Assembly: GCF_010730575.1 (NCBI RefSeq)
Contig: NZ_AP022614.1
Coordinates: 248,001 to 312,000, forward strand
Source of the DNA: Mycobacterium parmense
Lineage (GTDB): Bacteria > Actinomycetota > Actinomycetes > Mycobacteriales > Mycobacteriaceae
DNA length: 64,000 bases
Reading direction: 5' to 3'
Part shown: positions 26,028 through 38,607 of the stretch, piece by piece
Numbering within the stretch: position 1 is the first letter of the stretch
How the letters are laid out: each line of letters starts with the position of its first letter
Position numbers and translations under genes: made by a program
The notes under the pieces: generated by a model
Seen by the model: only the letters and a program-made list of their open reading frames with translations
Told to the model about the DNA's origin: nothing
Databases searched by the model: none

Positions 26028-27332
26028 CTAAGAAGTGACGGCGAAGATGCGCCATTCACCGGGTACGCCCTTCAGTTGGTGCGTGCCCCGGTCTTCGAAT
26101 TCCAGCCCTGACCCGATAACCAGGTCGCGCAGCGTACTCGACACGAGTACCTCATTCGGCCCTGCCAGTGCGCTCACGCGCGCCCCGATGTGCACGGCGA
26201 TACCGCCGATGTCCTCGTCGCGTAGCTCGCATTCGCCGGTGTGCAGCCCGGCGCGCACCTGGATGCCGAGTGCTTGCAAGGCGTCGCGGATCGCCATGGC
26301 GCAGCGGATCGCTCGCTGCGGGCCGTCGAACACCGCCAGGAAACCGTCTCCGGAGGTGTTCACCTCGCGGCCTCGAAACCGAGTCAGCTGCGACCTGACG
26401 ATGGCATCGTGCGCATCGAGCAACGCATGCCAGTCCCGGTCGCCCAACGTTGCGGCGCGGCGTGTCGAGTCCACGATGTCGGTGAAAAGCACCGTTGCCA
26501 GCACCCGGTCGTCGGCCACTTCGGCTTGGTGGCCGGTAAGGAACGCGGCGATCTCTTGGAACGACTCGCGCCATGGTTCGACGAAGTGATACATGTTGCG
26601 GCCCGGCAGTTCGACGTACTTCGCGCCCGGTATGTGGTCCGCGATGTACTTGCCCATCGCGGGCACGAGTATCGCGTCTTCGGTGTGGTGGACGACCATG
26701 GTCGGCACGCGGATCGTCGGAAGAACCGCTCGCACATCCACTTCGGACAAAAGTGGCACCATCCGAGTTACCGTTGCTGGGCTCGCCGCCAGACGCTCCA
26801 TCCGGGCGAACGTCGCCCGGATCTCCTCGTTCCACGACATGTCCGGATTCAAGACATGCTGCCACTCGCCCGTGCCCCACATCGCCACAATCCCGGCGAT
26901 GACTTCCTGGGGGTCGGCGACGCTCGACGTATCCGCGTTGCCCTCAAGCACGACCAGCGCGCTGGTGCGGGACGGATGCGTCGCCGCGAACAGCGCAGCC
27001 GTCCCGAACGCGCCGTCCCACGCAAGGAGGACCGCTTCGCTGCTCCCGAGATCGTCGAGCACCGCGGTGATGCTGTCTGCCCATTGCTCCAAGGTCGGCA
27101 GCGCGCCCGGCGCGACGGGATCGGATGCTCCCGTGCCCGGCTGGTCGAAGAAGACGAGCCGACCGAGCGACGTCATCGCATCGACCCACCCTTGAAGGGA
27201 CGGCAGCTCCGGAATTAGCTCGCAGCACGTGAACCAATTCGGGACGAACACGATGTCGCGAGGACCTTCGCGTGACGTGCGATAGGCGACGCGCAGATCC
27301 CCGTTCAGCGCGTAGCGCGTCTCCGAGAACAT
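26028..27332 (-). CDS. Alpha/beta-hydrolase fused to class III cyclase (LipJ/Rv1900c-like)
   Basis: 434 aa, no signal peptide. Residues 1-265 are an alpha/beta-hydrolase. The elbow reads LLAWDGAFG, placing Asp106 where esterases have Ser; the acid is Asp219 (HHTEDAILVP) and the base His249 (NMYHFVEPW). Residues about 276-434 are a class III nucleotide cyclase domain with metal ligands Asp285 (FTDIVDST) and Asp329 (NTSGDGF). The usual substrate lysine is Asn325 and the usual transition-state Asn is His381 (AVHIGARV, Arg385 kept). These substitutions match M. tuberculosis Rv1900c, which is an active but non-canonical cyclase. It probably makes cAMP, with hydrolase activity unknown. Confidence 0.88.
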   Translation of the reverse strand: MFSETRYALNGDLRVAYRTSREGPRDIVFVPNWFTCCELIPELPSLQGWVDAMTSLGRLVFFDQPGTGASDPVAPGALPTLEQWADSITAVLDDLGSSEAVLLAWDGAFGTAALFAATHPSRTSALVVLEGNADTSSVADPQEVIAGIVAMWGTGEWQHVLNPDMSWNEEIRATFARMERLAASPATVTRMVPLLSEVDVRAVLPTIRVPTMVVHHTEDAILVPAMGKYIADHIPGAKYVELPGRNMYHFVEPWRESFQEIAAFLTGHQAEVADDRVLATVLFTDIVDSTRRAATLGDRDWHALLDAHDAIVRSQLTRFRGREVNTSGDGFLAVFDGPQRAIRCAMAIRDALQALGIQVRAGLHTGECELRDEDIGGIAVHIGARVSALAGPNEVLVSSTLRDLVIGSGLEFEDRGTHQLKGVPGEWRIFAVTS

Positions 27333-27490
27333 TGCGGAAGTGTAAGCCCAGGATCGGCCCGAGTTTCGATGTCACGCAACCGGCGCGGCCTGTCACACGG
27401 GGCTGACCGTGGTGCGGTTACCGTGGTGCCGTCTAGGTGCCCGTTATTTCACGTGTATTGCACGGTCTTACGTTTGCGCTGTTCAGACAG

Positions 27491-27563
27491 TGCCCCCGGC
27501 AGGATTCGAACCTGCGGCCTTCTGCTCCGGAGGCAGACGCTCTATCCCCTGAGCTACGGGGGC
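27491..27563 (-). tRNA. tRNA-Arg (anticodon CCG)
   Basis: 73-nt cloverleaf on the minus strand with a 7-bp acceptor stem GCCCCCG/CGGGGGC, D-stem GCTC/GAGC, anticodon loop CTCCGGA (anticodon CCG, reading CGG) and T-loop TTCGAAT. The discriminator base is A and CCA is not encoded. It sits about 115 bp from the start of argS, on the opposite strand: the arginine tRNA next to its own synthetase, as in M. tuberculosis. Confidence 0.95.
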
Positions 27564-27678
27564 GCGACAACTTTGTTGCTGCACCATCGGGCCCGAACAG
27601 ACTAACGCATCGCGGTGGCTGCTTCGTCACCGCGACGGATTCGGGGCGCGAGCGCCCCAGCCAATAGGATGGACGCTC

Positions 27679-29331
27679 GTGACCCCCGCTGACCTGGCTG
27701 AGCTGCTCAGAACCACCGCCGCCGCGGTGCTGGCCGAGCGCGGGCTGGATGCTGCGGCTTTGCCGCAGTCCGTCACCGTGGAGCGGCCCCGCAACCCCGA
27801 GCACGGCGATTACGCCAGCAACCTGGCGCTGCAGCTGGGCAAGAAGGTCGGCGCGAGCCCGCGTGAACTCGCCGGATGGCTTGCCGACGCGCTCTCGCGG
27901 ACCGACGGCGTCGCCTCGGCCGAGGTCGCCGGGCCGGGCTTCATCAACCTTCGACTGGAGGCCTCGGCCCAGGCCGTCGTCGTCAACAACGTCATCGACG
28001 CCGGCGACACCTACGGGCACTCCGATGCGCTGGCGGGGCAGAAGATCAACCTCGAGTTCGTCTCGGCCAACCCCACCGGGCCCATCCACATCGGCGGCAC
28101 CCGCTGGGCGGCCGTCGGCGACGCGCTGGGACGGTTGCTGTCCACCCAGGCCGCGGACGTGGAGCGCGAGTACTACTTCAACGACCACGGCGCCCAGATC
28201 GACCGGTTCGCCAACTCGCTGATCGCCGCGGCCAAGGGGGAGCCAACGCCGGAGGACGGCTACGCCGGCGACTACATCAACGACATCGCCGCCCAGGTGC
28301 TGCAGAAGGCGCCCGACGCGCTGAGCCTGCCGCAGGCCGAGATGCACGAGACCTTCCGCGAAATCGGCGTCGACATGATGTTCACCCACATCAAGGAGAC
28401 GCTGCACGAGTTCGGCACCGACTTCGACGTGTACACGCACGAGGATTCGATGCACAGCAGCGGCCGGGTCGACGAGGCCATCGCCCGGCTGCGCCAGACC
28501 GGCAACATCTACGAGAAGGACGGCGCAACCTGGTTGCGTACCAGCGCTTTCGGCGACGATAAGGACCGTGTCGTGATCAAGAGCGATGGCAAGCCGGCTT
28601 ACATCGCCGGCGACATCGCCTACTACCTGGACAAGCGGCAGCGCGGCTTCGACCTGTGCATCTACATGCTCGGGGCCGACCACCACGGCTACATCGCCCG
28701 GCTCAAGGCCGTGGCAGCCGCCTTCGGCGAGGACCCCGCGACCGTCGAGGTGCTCATCGGGCAGATGGTCAACCTCCTCCGGGACGGCCAGCCGGTCCGG
28801 ATGAGCAAGCGGGCCGGAACGGTGATCACCCTCGACGACCTCGTCGAGGCCATCGGCGTCGATGCCGCGCGGTACAGCCTGATCCGGTCGTCGGTGGACA
28901 CCCCAATCGACATCGACCTGGCGCTGTGGTCGTCGGCGTCCAACGAGAACCCGGTCTACTACGTGCAATACGCGCATGCCCGGCTCTCGGCGCTGGCCCG
29001 CAACGCCGCCGAGCTGGGCCTGATCCCCGACACCGGGCATCTCGAGCTGCTCGACCACGACAAAGAGGGCACGCTGCTGCGCACCATCGGGGAATTCCCG
29101 CGCGTGCTGAAAACCGCGGCGTCCCTGCGGGAGCCGCACCGGGTGTGCCGCTACCTCGAAGACCTGGCCGGCGACTACCACCGCTTCTACGACTCGTGCC
29201 GGGTGCTGCCCCAGGGCGACGAGCAACCGACCGAGCTCCACACCGCCCGCCTGGCGCTGTGCCAGGCCACCCGCCAGGTCATCGCCAACGGCCTGACGAT
29301 ACTGGGAGTCACCGCCCCGGAGCGCATGTGA
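27679..29331 (+). CDS. argS: Arginyl-tRNA synthetase
   Basis: 550-aa class I synthetase that charges tRNA-Arg. An N-terminal Add1 domain (about 1-95) is followed by the catalytic Rossmann fold with the HIGH-type motif ([11 protein letters not shown]), the KMSK-type loop [10 protein letters not shown], and the C-terminal DALR anticodon-binding domain ([14 protein letters not shown] onward). GTG start. Its stop overlaps the lysA start (ATGTGA), placing it first in an argS-lysA-hom-thrC-thrB cluster. Confidence 0.96.
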   Translation: MTPADLAELLRTTAAAVLAERGLDAAALPQSVTVERPRNPEHGDYASNLALQLGKKVGASPRELAGWLADALSRTDGVASAEVAGPGFINLRLEASAQAVVVNNVIDAGDTYGHSDALAGQKINLEFVSANPTGPIHIGGTRWAAVGDALGRLLSTQAADVEREYYFNDHGAQIDRFANSLIAAAKGEPTPEDGYAGDYINDIAAQVLQKAPDALSLPQAEMHETFREIGVDMMFTHIKETLHEFGTDFDVYTHEDSMHSSGRVDEAIARLRQTGNIYEKDGATWLRTSAFGDDKDRVVIKSDGKPAYIAGDIAYYLDKRQRGFDLCIYMLGADHHGYIARLKAVAAAFGEDPATVEVLIGQMVNLLRDGQPVRMSKRAGTVITLDDLVEAIGVDAARYSLIRSSVDTPIDIDLALWSSASNENPVYYVQYAHARLSALARNAAELGLIPDTGHLELLDHDKEGTLLRTIGEFPRVLKTAASLREPHRVCRYLEDLAGDYHRFYDSCRVLPQGDEQPTELHTARLALCQATRQVIANGLTILGVTAPERM

Positions 29332-30746
29332 ACGTCCACCCCGCCGGCCCCCGGCACGCCGAAGACGCCCGCAGCCCCGGCAGCCCGCCGCGGCCGCAAT
29401 CCCCAGAAGAGGTGCTGCGACTGGCGCCGAACGTATGGCCGCGCAACATGGTTCGCGACGGCAGTGGCGTGGCCTCCCTCGCGGGGGTGCCGGTGACCCG
29501 GCTTGCCCAGGAGTACGGCACGCCGCTGTTCGTCATCGACGAGGACGATTTCCGCTCGCGCTGCAAGGAGATGGTGTCGGCGTTCGGCGGTGGGCAGAAC
29601 GTGTGCTATGCGGCCAAGGCCTTCCTGTCCACCGAGATTGCCCGCTGGGTCGACCAGGAGGGCCTGTCGCTGGACGTATCCACCGGCGGTGAGCTCGCGG
29701 TCGCGTTGCACGCCGACTTCCCGCCCGAGCGAATCACCCTGCACGGCAACAACAAGTCCGTCGCGGAATTGACGGCCGCGGTCAAGGCCGGTGTCGGGCA
29801 TGTCGTCGTGGACTCGATGATCGAAATCGAGCGGTTGGACCAGATCGCCGGCGAGGCCGGCGTCGTCCAGGACGTCTTCGTACGGCTCACCGTCGGCGTC
29901 GAGGCACACACGCACGAGTTCATCTCGACCGCGCACGAGGACCAGAAGTTCGGGCTCTCGTTGGCCAGCGGCGCGGCGATGGGCGCGGTGCGGCGGGTAT
30001 TCGCCGCCGACCACCTGCGACTCGTCGGGTTGCACAGCCACATCGGTTCCCAGATCTTCGACGTGGACGGCTTCGAGGTCGCCGCCCGCCGCGTCATCGG
30101 GCTGCTGCAGGAGATCGTCGAGGAGTTCGGCGTCGACAAGACCGCGCAGATCTCGACCGTAGATCTCGGTGGCGGCCTGGGCATTTCGTATCTGTCGACC
30201 GATGACCCGCCGCCGGTGGCCGAGTTGGCGGCCAAGCTGACCGCGATCGTGCGCGACGCGTCGGCGGCGGTGGGCCTGCCGACGCCACGGCTGGTGGTCG
30301 AACCGGGCCGCGCGATCGCCGGGCCCGGGACCATCACGCTCTACGAGGTCGGGACCGTGAAGGACGTCGACGTCAGCGCGACGGCTCAGCGGCGCTACGT
30401 CAGCGTCGACGGCGGCATGAGCGACAACATCCGTACCGCGCTCTACGACGCGCAGTACGACGCGCGATTGGTGTCCCGCGTCAGCGACGCGCCCGCGACC
30501 CTGGCTCGCATCGTCGGGAAGCATTGCGAGAGCGGCGATATCGTCGTGCGCGACGCCTGGGTGCCCGACGATCTGCGGCCCGGCGACCTGCTCGCGGTGG
30601 CCGCGACCGGTGCCTACTGTTATTCGCTCTCCAGCCGCTACAACATGCTGGGCCGGCCCGCCGTGGTGGCGGTGTGTGCCGGGCAGGCCCGCTTGATTCT
30701 GCGCCGTGAGACGGTTGACGATCTATTGAGTCTGGAAGTGAGGTGA
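29328..30746 (+). CDS. lysA: Diaminopimelate decarboxylase
   Basis: 472-aa PLP enzyme (fold III) catalysing the last lysine step, meso-DAP to lysine. PLP lysine K97 in [14 protein letters not shown] and the phosphate-binding GGGLGISY are present, and ESGD with CYSLSSRYN at the C-terminus. The GTG overlaps argS. The N-terminus ([20 protein letters not shown]) is about 25 residues longer and more proline-rich than the 447-aa M. tuberculosis enzyme, which begins near LAPNVWPRN; a downstream start cannot be excluded. Confidence 0.96.
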   Translation: MNVHPAGPRHAEDARSPGSPPRPQSPEEVLRLAPNVWPRNMVRDGSGVASLAGVPVTRLAQEYGTPLFVIDEDDFRSRCKEMVSAFGGGQNVCYAAKAFLSTEIARWVDQEGLSLDVSTGGELAVALHADFPPERITLHGNNKSVAELTAAVKAGVGHVVVDSMIEIERLDQIAGEAGVVQDVFVRLTVGVEAHTHEFISTAHEDQKFGLSLASGAAMGAVRRVFAADHLRLVGLHSHIGSQIFDVDGFEVAARRVIGLLQEIVEEFGVDKTAQISTVDLGGGLGISYLSTDDPPPVAELAAKLTAIVRDASAAVGLPTPRLVVEPGRAIAGPGTITLYEVGTVKDVDVSATAQRRYVSVDGGMSDNIRTALYDAQYDARLVSRVSDAPATLARIVGKHCESGDIVVRDAWVPDDLRPGDLLAVAATGAYCYSLSSRYNMLGRPAVVAVCAGQARLILRRETVDDLLSLEVR

Positions 30747-30749
30747 ACC

Positions 30750-32075
30750 GTGTCCGGTGACGAAAGGCCGGTCGGCGTAGCGGTGCTCGGGTTGGGCAAC
30801 GTCGGTAGTGAAGTCGTCCGGATCATCCAGGAAGGTGCGGACGACCTCGCCGCCCGGGTCGGCGCGCCGTTGGTGCTACGCGGCATCGGGGTGCGCCGCG
30901 TCGCGGCCGACCGCGGAGTCCCCATCGAACTCCTCACCGACAATATCGAAGAACTCGTCACCCGCGAGGACGTCGACATCGTCGTCGAGGTGATGGGACC
31001 GGTCGAGCCCTCACGCAAGGCGATCCTGTCCGCGCTCGAACACGGCAAGTCCGTCGTCACCGCCAATAAGGCGTTGCTGTCGGTCTCCACCGGCGAGCTG
31101 GCGCAGGCGGCCGAAAGCGCCAACGTCGACCTGTATTTCGAGGCGGCGGTCGCGGGAGCGATCCCGGTCATCCGTCCGCTCACCCAGTCGCTTTCCGGTG
31201 ACACGGTGCTGCGGGTGGCCGGCATCGTCAACGGCACCACGAACTACATCCTGTCCGAGATGGACAGCACCGGCGCGAACTACGATGCCGCGCTGGCCGA
31301 TGCCGGCGCGCTGGGGTACGCCGAGGCCGACCCCACCGCCGACGTCGAGGGCTACGACGCCGCGGCCAAGGCCGCGATCCTGGCGTCCATCGCCTTTCAC
31401 ACCCGGGTGACCGCCGACGACGTCTACCGTGAGGGCATCACCAAGATCACCCCGGCCGACTTCGCCTCGGCGCGGGCGCTCGGCTGCACCATCAAGTTGC
31501 TGTCTATCTGCGAGCGCATTGCGGGCGACGATGGCCAGGAACGGGTTTCGGCCCGCGTATACCCGGCGCTGGTGCCGCTGTCGCATCCGCTGGCCACGGT
31601 CAGCGGGGCATTCAACGCCGTGGTCGTCGAGGCCGCGGCCGCGGGGCGCCTGATGTTCTACGGTCAGGGAGCCGGCGGCGCGCCCACCGCGTCGGCGGTG
31701 ACCGGCGACCTGGTGATGGCCGCCCGCAACCGGGTTCTGGGCAGCCGGGGGCCCAAGGAGTCGAAGTATGCTCAACTGGCCGTCGCGCCAATGGGTTTGA
31801 TCACGACCCGCTACTACCTGAGCATCAACGTCGCCGATAAGCCCGGTGTGTTGTCCACCGTGGCGGCCGAATTCGCCAAGCGCGAGGTGAGCATCGCCGA
31901 GGTTCGCCAGGAGGGCGTGGTGGATGAGGGCGGCCGGCGGGTGGGTGCGCGCATCGTCGTGGTCACCCACAGCGCCACCGACGCCGCCCTCTCCGAAACC
32001 GTCGATGCGCTGGCCGATTTGGACGTGGTGCAGCGGGTGGCCAGCGTGCTGCGGCTGGAAGGGACCGGGCTGTGA
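30750..32075 (+). CDS. hom: Homoserine dehydrogenase
   Basis: 441-aa enzyme reducing aspartate semialdehyde to homoserine, the branch point to threonine and methionine (thrA in the M. tuberculosis naming). NAD(P)-binding [10 protein letters not shown] at the N-terminus, the catalytic region [11 protein letters not shown], and a C-terminal ACT domain ([20 protein letters not shown]) that normally mediates threonine feedback. GTG start 3 nt after lysA. Confidence 0.96.
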   Translation: MSGDERPVGVAVLGLGNVGSEVVRIIQEGADDLAARVGAPLVLRGIGVRRVAADRGVPIELLTDNIEELVTREDVDIVVEVMGPVEPSRKAILSALEHGKSVVTANKALLSVSTGELAQAAESANVDLYFEAAVAGAIPVIRPLTQSLSGDTVLRVAGIVNGTTNYILSEMDSTGANYDAALADAGALGYAEADPTADVEGYDAAAKAAILASIAFHTRVTADDVYREGITKITPADFASARALGCTIKLLSICERIAGDDGQERVSARVYPALVPLSHPLATVSGAFNAVVVEAAAAGRLMFYGQGAGGAPTASAVTGDLVMAARNRVLGSRGPKESKYAQLAVAPMGLITTRYYLSINVADKPGVLSTVAAEFAKREVSIAEVRQEGVVDEGGRRVGARIVVVTHSATDAALSETVDALADLDVVQRVASVLRLEGTGL

Positions 32076-33154
32076 GCGCCCCGCGCACAGCCGTTCATCA
32101 GCCCTGGCCGGGCCTGATCGCGGCCTACCGCGACCGGCTGCCGGTCGGCGACGACTGGACTCCGGTGACCCTGCTCGAGGGCGGCACCCCGCTGATCCCC
32201 GCGCCCCGCCTCTCACAGATGACCGGCTGCACGGTCCATCTCAAGGTCGAGGGCCTCAATCCCACCGGGTCCTTCAAGGACCGCGGAATGACGATGGCCG
32301 TCACCGACGCGCTGGCTCGAGGGCAGCAGGCCGTGCTGTGCGCGTCGACGGGAAACACCTCGGCGTCCGCGGCGGCGTACGCCGCGCGTGCCGGGATCAC
32401 CTGCGCGGTGCTGATACCGCAGGGCAAGATCGCGATGGGCAAGCTGGCGCAGGCCGTGATGCACGGCGCCAAGATCATCCAGATCGACGGCAACTTCGAC
32501 GACTGCCTGGAACTCGCCCGCAAGATGGCCGCCGACTTTCCGACGATCTCCCTGGTCAACTCCGTCAACCCGGTCCGCATCGAGGGGCAGAAGACCGCGG
32601 CGTTCGAGATAGTGGACGCGCTCGGCTACGCGCCGGACGTGCACGCCCTGCCGGTCGGCAATGCGGGCAACATCACCGCGTACTGGAAGGGTTACACCGA
32701 GTACCGCCACGAAGGTCTGATCGACAAGTTGCCGCGCATGCTGGGCACGCAGGCCGCCGGCGCGGCGCCCCTGGTTCACGGCGCGCCCGTCAGCCACCCG
32801 GAGACCATCGCGACCGCGATCCGCATCGGCGCGCCGGCGTCCTGGACGGCCGCCGTCCAGGCCCAGCAGCAGTCCAACGGACGCTTCCTGGCGGCCACCG
32901 ACGACGAGATCCTGGCCGCGTACCACCTCGTCGCACAGTCCGAGGGAGTGTTCGTCGAACCCGCGTCGGCCGCCAGCATCGCCGGTCTGCTCAAGTCCGT
33001 TGAGGACGGCTGGGTGGCGCGCGGATCGACGGTGGTCTGCACGGTCACCGGCAACGGCCTCAAGGACCCCGACACCGCGCTGCAGGACATGCCGGTGGTC
33101 TCCGCTCTTCCGGTCGACCCGGTGTTGGTGGTCGAGAAACTGGGACTGGCCTAA
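32072..33154 (+). CDS. thrC: Threonine synthase
   Basis: 360-aa PLP enzyme (fold II) converting O-phosphohomoserine to threonine. PLP lysine lies in [11 protein letters not shown]; the phosphate-binding loop is [15 protein letters not shown] start overlapping the hom stop (GTGA). The short form (about 360 aa) is usual for actinobacteria. Confidence 0.96.
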   Translation: MSAPRTAVHQPWPGLIAAYRDRLPVGDDWTPVTLLEGGTPLIPAPRLSQMTGCTVHLKVEGLNPTGSFKDRGMTMAVTDALARGQQAVLCASTGNTSASAAAYAARAGITCAVLIPQGKIAMGKLAQAVMHGAKIIQIDGNFDDCLELARKMAADFPTISLVNSVNPVRIEGQKTAAFEIVDALGYAPDVHALPVGNAGNITAYWKGYTEYRHEGLIDKLPRMLGTQAAGAAPLVHGAPVSHPETIATAIRIGAPASWTAAVQAQQQSNGRFLAATDDEILAAYHLVAQSEGVFVEPASAASIAGLLKSVEDGWVARGSTVVCTVTGNGLKDPDTALQDMPVVSALPVDPVLVVEKLGLA

Positions 33155-34099
<945 letters not shown>

Positions 34100-34124
34100 T
34101 CCACACCGTGGCCGGAGGGTTTGC

Positions 34125-34153
34125 TTGCTTAAGCCAAAGATGCGGGCTATCCT
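34125..34153 (+). promoter_or_regulatory. Candidate rho promoter and long leader
   Basis: TTGCTT (34125-34130) and TATCCT (34148-34153) are separated by 17 nt. Initiation near 34160 would leave a leader of about 205 nt before the rho GTG. Long rho leaders commonly serve autogenous attenuation. The leader ends with a C5/G5 inverted repeat (around 34324-34350) next to the ribosome-binding site GAAAGGA. Confidence 0.45.
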
Positions 34154-34364
34154 CGGACGCGTCCAGCAATCGCAGGATCTGCATCTGCAAACATACTGCT
34201 TGCCGCTAGGACAACACCAATTCTTCTCGTGGACGAGGTTCGCCGCTCTCTCCGCCAAATCCAGGCGATCAACGTTGCAGAGTCGACTATTGGGCGCACT
34301 CGGCAATTTGGCTGAATGCAACGACCCCCCTATGACGTGATCAGCGGGGGAAGAAAGGAAATCC

Positions 34365-36227
34365 GTGACTGATACGGACCTGTTCACGGCTGACGAAAGT
34401 ACCGACAGCGCTGCGCTGTCGAACGCCGTGACCAATGACACCCCAGACGCCAAACGTGAGATACCGTCCGGCGCACTGTCCACGATGGTGCTGCCTGAGC
34501 TGCGCGCACTCGCCAATCGAGCCGGTGTCAAGGGCACATCCGGCATGCGCAAGAACGAGCTGATCGCCGCGATCAAGGAGATTAGGGGAGAGGCCAACGG
34601 AACCTCCGCCAACGGCGGTTCCGCTGCGGACAGCGTCAAGACAGACACTGCAGACGCCGCAGACGCCTCAGACACCGCGGGCGCCGCAGCGCCGGCCCCC
34701 CACACCGAGCAGAACGGCTCGTCGACCGAGGCTCCACGCCGCGAACGGCGCGGAGCGTCCCGCGAAGCGGGATCGGCCGCCAACGGCGCCGAGGGCGAAG
34801 CCTCCAGCCGCCGCGAAAACCACCGGGAGTCCGCGTCCGGCAACCGCCAGGAAGCCAAACAGGACACCAAGACCGACGAGCGCGGGCCGGACGCCGGCAA
34901 CGACCAGAGCGGCGACCAGCAGGGCTCCGGCCAGCAGTCGCGCGGCGGCTCCAACCAGAACCAGCAAGACGACGACGGTGAGGGACGCCAGGGTCGGCGG
35001 GGACGTCGCTTCCGCGACCGCCGGCGCCGCGGCGAACGGTCGGGCGAGGGCGGTAACGAAGCCGAGCTCCGGGACGACGACGTCGTCCAGCCGGTGGCCG
35101 GAATCCTTGACGTTCTCGACAATTACGCATTCGTGCGCACGTCCGGCTACCTGGCTGGTCCGCACGACGTCTACGTGTCGATGAACATGGTGCGCAAGAA
35201 CGGTCTGCGCCGCGGCGATGCGGTGACCGGCGCCGTCCGGGTGCCGCGGGACGGCGAGCAGCCGAACCAGCGGCAGAAGTTCAACCCGTTGGTACGCCTG
35301 GACACCGTCAACGGCGGCTCGGTCGAAGACGCCAAGAAGCGTCCCGATTTCAGCAAGTTGACGCCCCTGTATCCCAACCAGCGCCTGCGCCTGGAAACCA
35401 CTCCCGACCGGCTGACCACCCGGGTCATCGACCTGATCATGCCGATCGGCAAGGGGCAGCGTGCGCTGATCGTGTCCCCGCCGAAGGCGGGTAAGACGAC
35501 CATCCTGCAGGACATCGCCAACGCGATCACCAAGAACAACCCGGAATGCCACCTCATGGTCGTGCTCGTCGACGAGCGTCCGGAGGAGGTCACCGACATG
35601 ACGCGCTCGGTCAAGGGCGAGGTCATCGCCTCGACGTTCGACCGGCCGCCGTCAGACCACACGTCGGTCGCCGAGCTGGCCATCGAGCGGGCCAAGCGCC
35701 TCGTCGAGCAGGGCAAGGACGTCGTCGTGCTGCTCGACTCGATCACCCGCCTCGGGCGCGCCTACAACAACGCGTCCCCGGCGTCGGGGCGCATCCTGTC
35801 CGGTGGTGTGGACTCCACGGCCCTCTACCCGCCGAAGCGCTTCCTCGGCGCCGCCCGCAACATCGAGGAAGGCGGCTCGTTGACGATCATCGCCACCGCG
35901 ATGGTCGAGACCGGATCCACCGGTGACACAGTGATCTTCGAAGAGTTCAAGGGCACGGGTAACGCCGAGCTCAAGCTCGACCGCAAGATCTCCGAACGAC
36001 GGGTCTTCCCGGCGGTCGACGTCAACCCGTCCGGCACCCGCAAGGACGAGCTGCTGCTGTCGCCCGACGAGTTCGCGATCGTGCACAAGCTGCGCCGCGT
36101 CCTGTCCGGTCTGGATTCCCACCAGGCCATCGACCTGCTGATGAGCCAGCTGCGCAAGACCAAGAACAACTACGAATTCCTGGTCCAGGTGTCCAAGACG
36201 ACACCCGGATCGATGGACAACGACTAA
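34365..36227 (+). CDS. rho: Transcription termination factor Rho
   Basis: 620-aa hexameric RNA helicase. N-terminal Rho/SAP helix bundle (about 40-80: [20 protein letters not shown]), then a long insertion (about 85-235) rich in Asn, Gln, Gly, Arg and Asp with an arginine-rich end ([17 protein letters not shown]), as in other actinobacterial Rho proteins. The RNA-binding OB fold begins at about 245 ([18 protein letters not shown]). The RecA-like motor carries Walker [10 protein letters not shown] (Lys377) and Q-loop/R-loop segments. GTG start with GAAAGGA upstream. It terminates untranslated transcripts. Confidence 0.96.
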   Translation: MTDTDLFTADESTDSAALSNAVTNDTPDAKREIPSGALSTMVLPELRALANRAGVKGTSGMRKNELIAAIKEIRGEANGTSANGGSAADSVKTDTADAADASDTAGAAAPAPHTEQNGSSTEAPRRERRGASREAGSAANGAEGEASSRRENHRESASGNRQEAKQDTKTDERGPDAGNDQSGDQQGSGQQSRGGSNQNQQDDDGEGRQGRRGRRFRDRRRRGERSGEGGNEAELRDDDVVQPVAGILDVLDNYAFVRTSGYLAGPHDVYVSMNMVRKNGLRRGDAVTGAVRVPRDGEQPNQRQKFNPLVRLDTVNGGSVEDAKKRPDFSKLTPLYPNQRLRLETTPDRLTTRVIDLIMPIGKGQRALIVSPPKAGKTTILQDIANAITKNNPECHLMVVLVDERPEEVTDMTRSVKGEVIASTFDRPPSDHTSVAELAIERAKRLVEQGKDVVVLLDSITRLGRAYNNASPASGRILSGGVDSTALYPPKRFLGAARNIEEGGSLTIIATAMVETGSTGDTVIFEEFKGTGNAELKLDRKISERRVFPAVDVNPSGTRKDELLLSPDEFAIVHKLRRVLSGLDSHQAIDLLMSQLRKTKNNYEFLVQVSKTTPGSMDND

Positions 36228-36322
36228 CGCCGGCCGGGAATGCCCAGGCGCACCCCGCTGTTTTGGGAAGACAGTGGTTGACCTGGCATAATCGATGCCC
36301 GACAAGACCTGAAGAGGACAGC

Positions 36323-36562
36323 ATGAAATCTGACATCCACCCCGCTTACGCGGAGACCACCGTGTTGTGCGGCTGCGGCAACACCTTCCAGACGCGCAGC
36401 ACCAAAGAGGGTGGGCGCATCGTCGTCGAGGTCTGCTCGCAGTGTCACCCGTTCTACACCGGCAAGCAGAAGATCCTCGACAGCGGTGGCCGCGTGGCAC
36501 GCTTCGAGAAGCGGTACGGCAAGCGCAAGGGCGGCGCCGCCCCGGAGAACACCGACAAGTAG
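36323..36562 (+). CDS. rpmE: 50S ribosomal protein L31, zinc-binding form
   Basis: 79 aa. Zinc ligands Cys16, Cys18, Cys38 and Cys41 mark the C+ (zinc) paralogue, as opposed to the zinc-free L31 made under zinc starvation. Conserved FYTGKQK follows. ATG preceded by GAAGAGGA. A CATAAT -10-like hexamer lies about 31 nt upstream. It is flanked downstream by a strong hairpin. Confidence 0.95.
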   Translation: MKSDIHPAYAETTVLCGCGNTFQTRSTKEGGRIVVEVCSQCHPFYTGKQKILDSGGRVARFEKRYGKRKGGAAPENTDK

Positions 36563-36570
36563 CTGGATTG

Positions 36571-36614
36571 CCGACGCCCGAACTGTGCGGGTCCACGCAC
36601 AGGCCGGGCGTCGG
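36571..36614 (+). terminator. Two-tier hairpin after rpmE
   Basis: A 10-bp stem (36571-36580 with 36605-36614) and a 7-bp stem (36583-36589 with 36596-36602) are stacked across a 2x2 internal loop and closed by a 6-nt loop. It begins 9 nt after the rpmE stop and ends 68 nt before prfA. No U-tract; likely a terminator or attenuator. Confidence 0.65.
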
Positions 36615-36682
36615 TTCGCGTTCGCGGGACTTCGGCTTTTGGCGGCACTCAGCGCGGGACGTGACGGGGCAGGAGGTGTGAC

Positions 36683-37752
<1,070 letters not shown>

Positions 37753-37756
<4 letters not shown>

Positions 37757-38607
37757 CCGCCCTGCGGCGCGTGATCGACTCCGCTGCGGCGCAGCTCGCC
37801 GACGCGGGTATCGACTCGGCACGCTGGGATGCCGAATCGCTGGCCGCACACGTGGCAGGCGTCGACCGCGGCCGGCTGATCCTGCTGGATTCGCCCGACG
37901 ACGATTTCCTCGGGCGCTACCGTGACGCCGTGGCCGCGCGCTCGCGACGGGTGCCGTTGCAGTACCTCACCGGGACCGCGGCGTTCGGCCCGGCGCTGCT
38001 GCACGTCGGGCCCGGAGTCTTCGTGCCGCGCCCGGAGACCGAGGCGATGTTGGCATGGGCCGCCGCGCAACAACTTCCGGCGCGGCCGGTGATCGTCGAC
38101 CTGTGCACGGGATCGGGCGCGCTGGCCGTCGCGCTGGCCCACCACCGGCCCGCCGCCCGCATCGTCGGCATCGACGACTCCGACGCGGCCCTCGAGTACG
38201 CCCGCCGCAACGCCGACGGCACGGCCGTCGAACTCGTCCGCGCCGACGTCACCTCGCCGGGCCTGCTCCCGGAGTTCGACCGGGGCGTCGACCTGGTCGT
38301 CGCCAATCCGCCCTACGTCCCCGCCAGGGCGGAGGAGACGCTGGACCCCGAAGTGACGCAACACGATCCGCGCCACGCGGTGTTCGGTGGGCTCGATGGG
38401 ATGGCCGTGATCGCCCACGTCGTGCGTCTCGCCGGGCGCTGGCTGCGCCCGGGCGGCTTGTTCGCCGTCGAGCACGACGACACCACGTCGCATGAGACCG
38501 TTGAAATGATCCGGCGCACCACTGTTTTCGAGGGCATCCAGCCACACCAGGATCTGGCCGGCCGGCCCAGATTCGTGACGGCCCGAAGGAACGGCGCCGG
38601 TGACTGA
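37753..38607 (+). CDS. prmC: Release factor glutamine methyltransferase
   Basis: 284-aa SAM-dependent enzyme (HemK) methylating the GGQ glutamine of release factors. SAM-binding [15 protein letters not shown] and the catalytic NPPY motif ([10 protein letters not shown]) are present, after an N-terminal helical substrate-binding domain. Coupled to prfA by ATGA overlap and overlapping the next gene by 8 nt. Confidence 0.95.

Noticed and set aside
27433..29241. 602-codon minus-strand frame across argS and the tRNA
   Set aside because: It reads through the tRNA and argS in antisense; no family resemblance.
36278..36292. TTGACC followed by CATAAT before rpmE as a full promoter
   Set aside because: Only 3 nt separate the hexamers, so they cannot be -35 and -10 of one promoter; CATAAT alone is noted.
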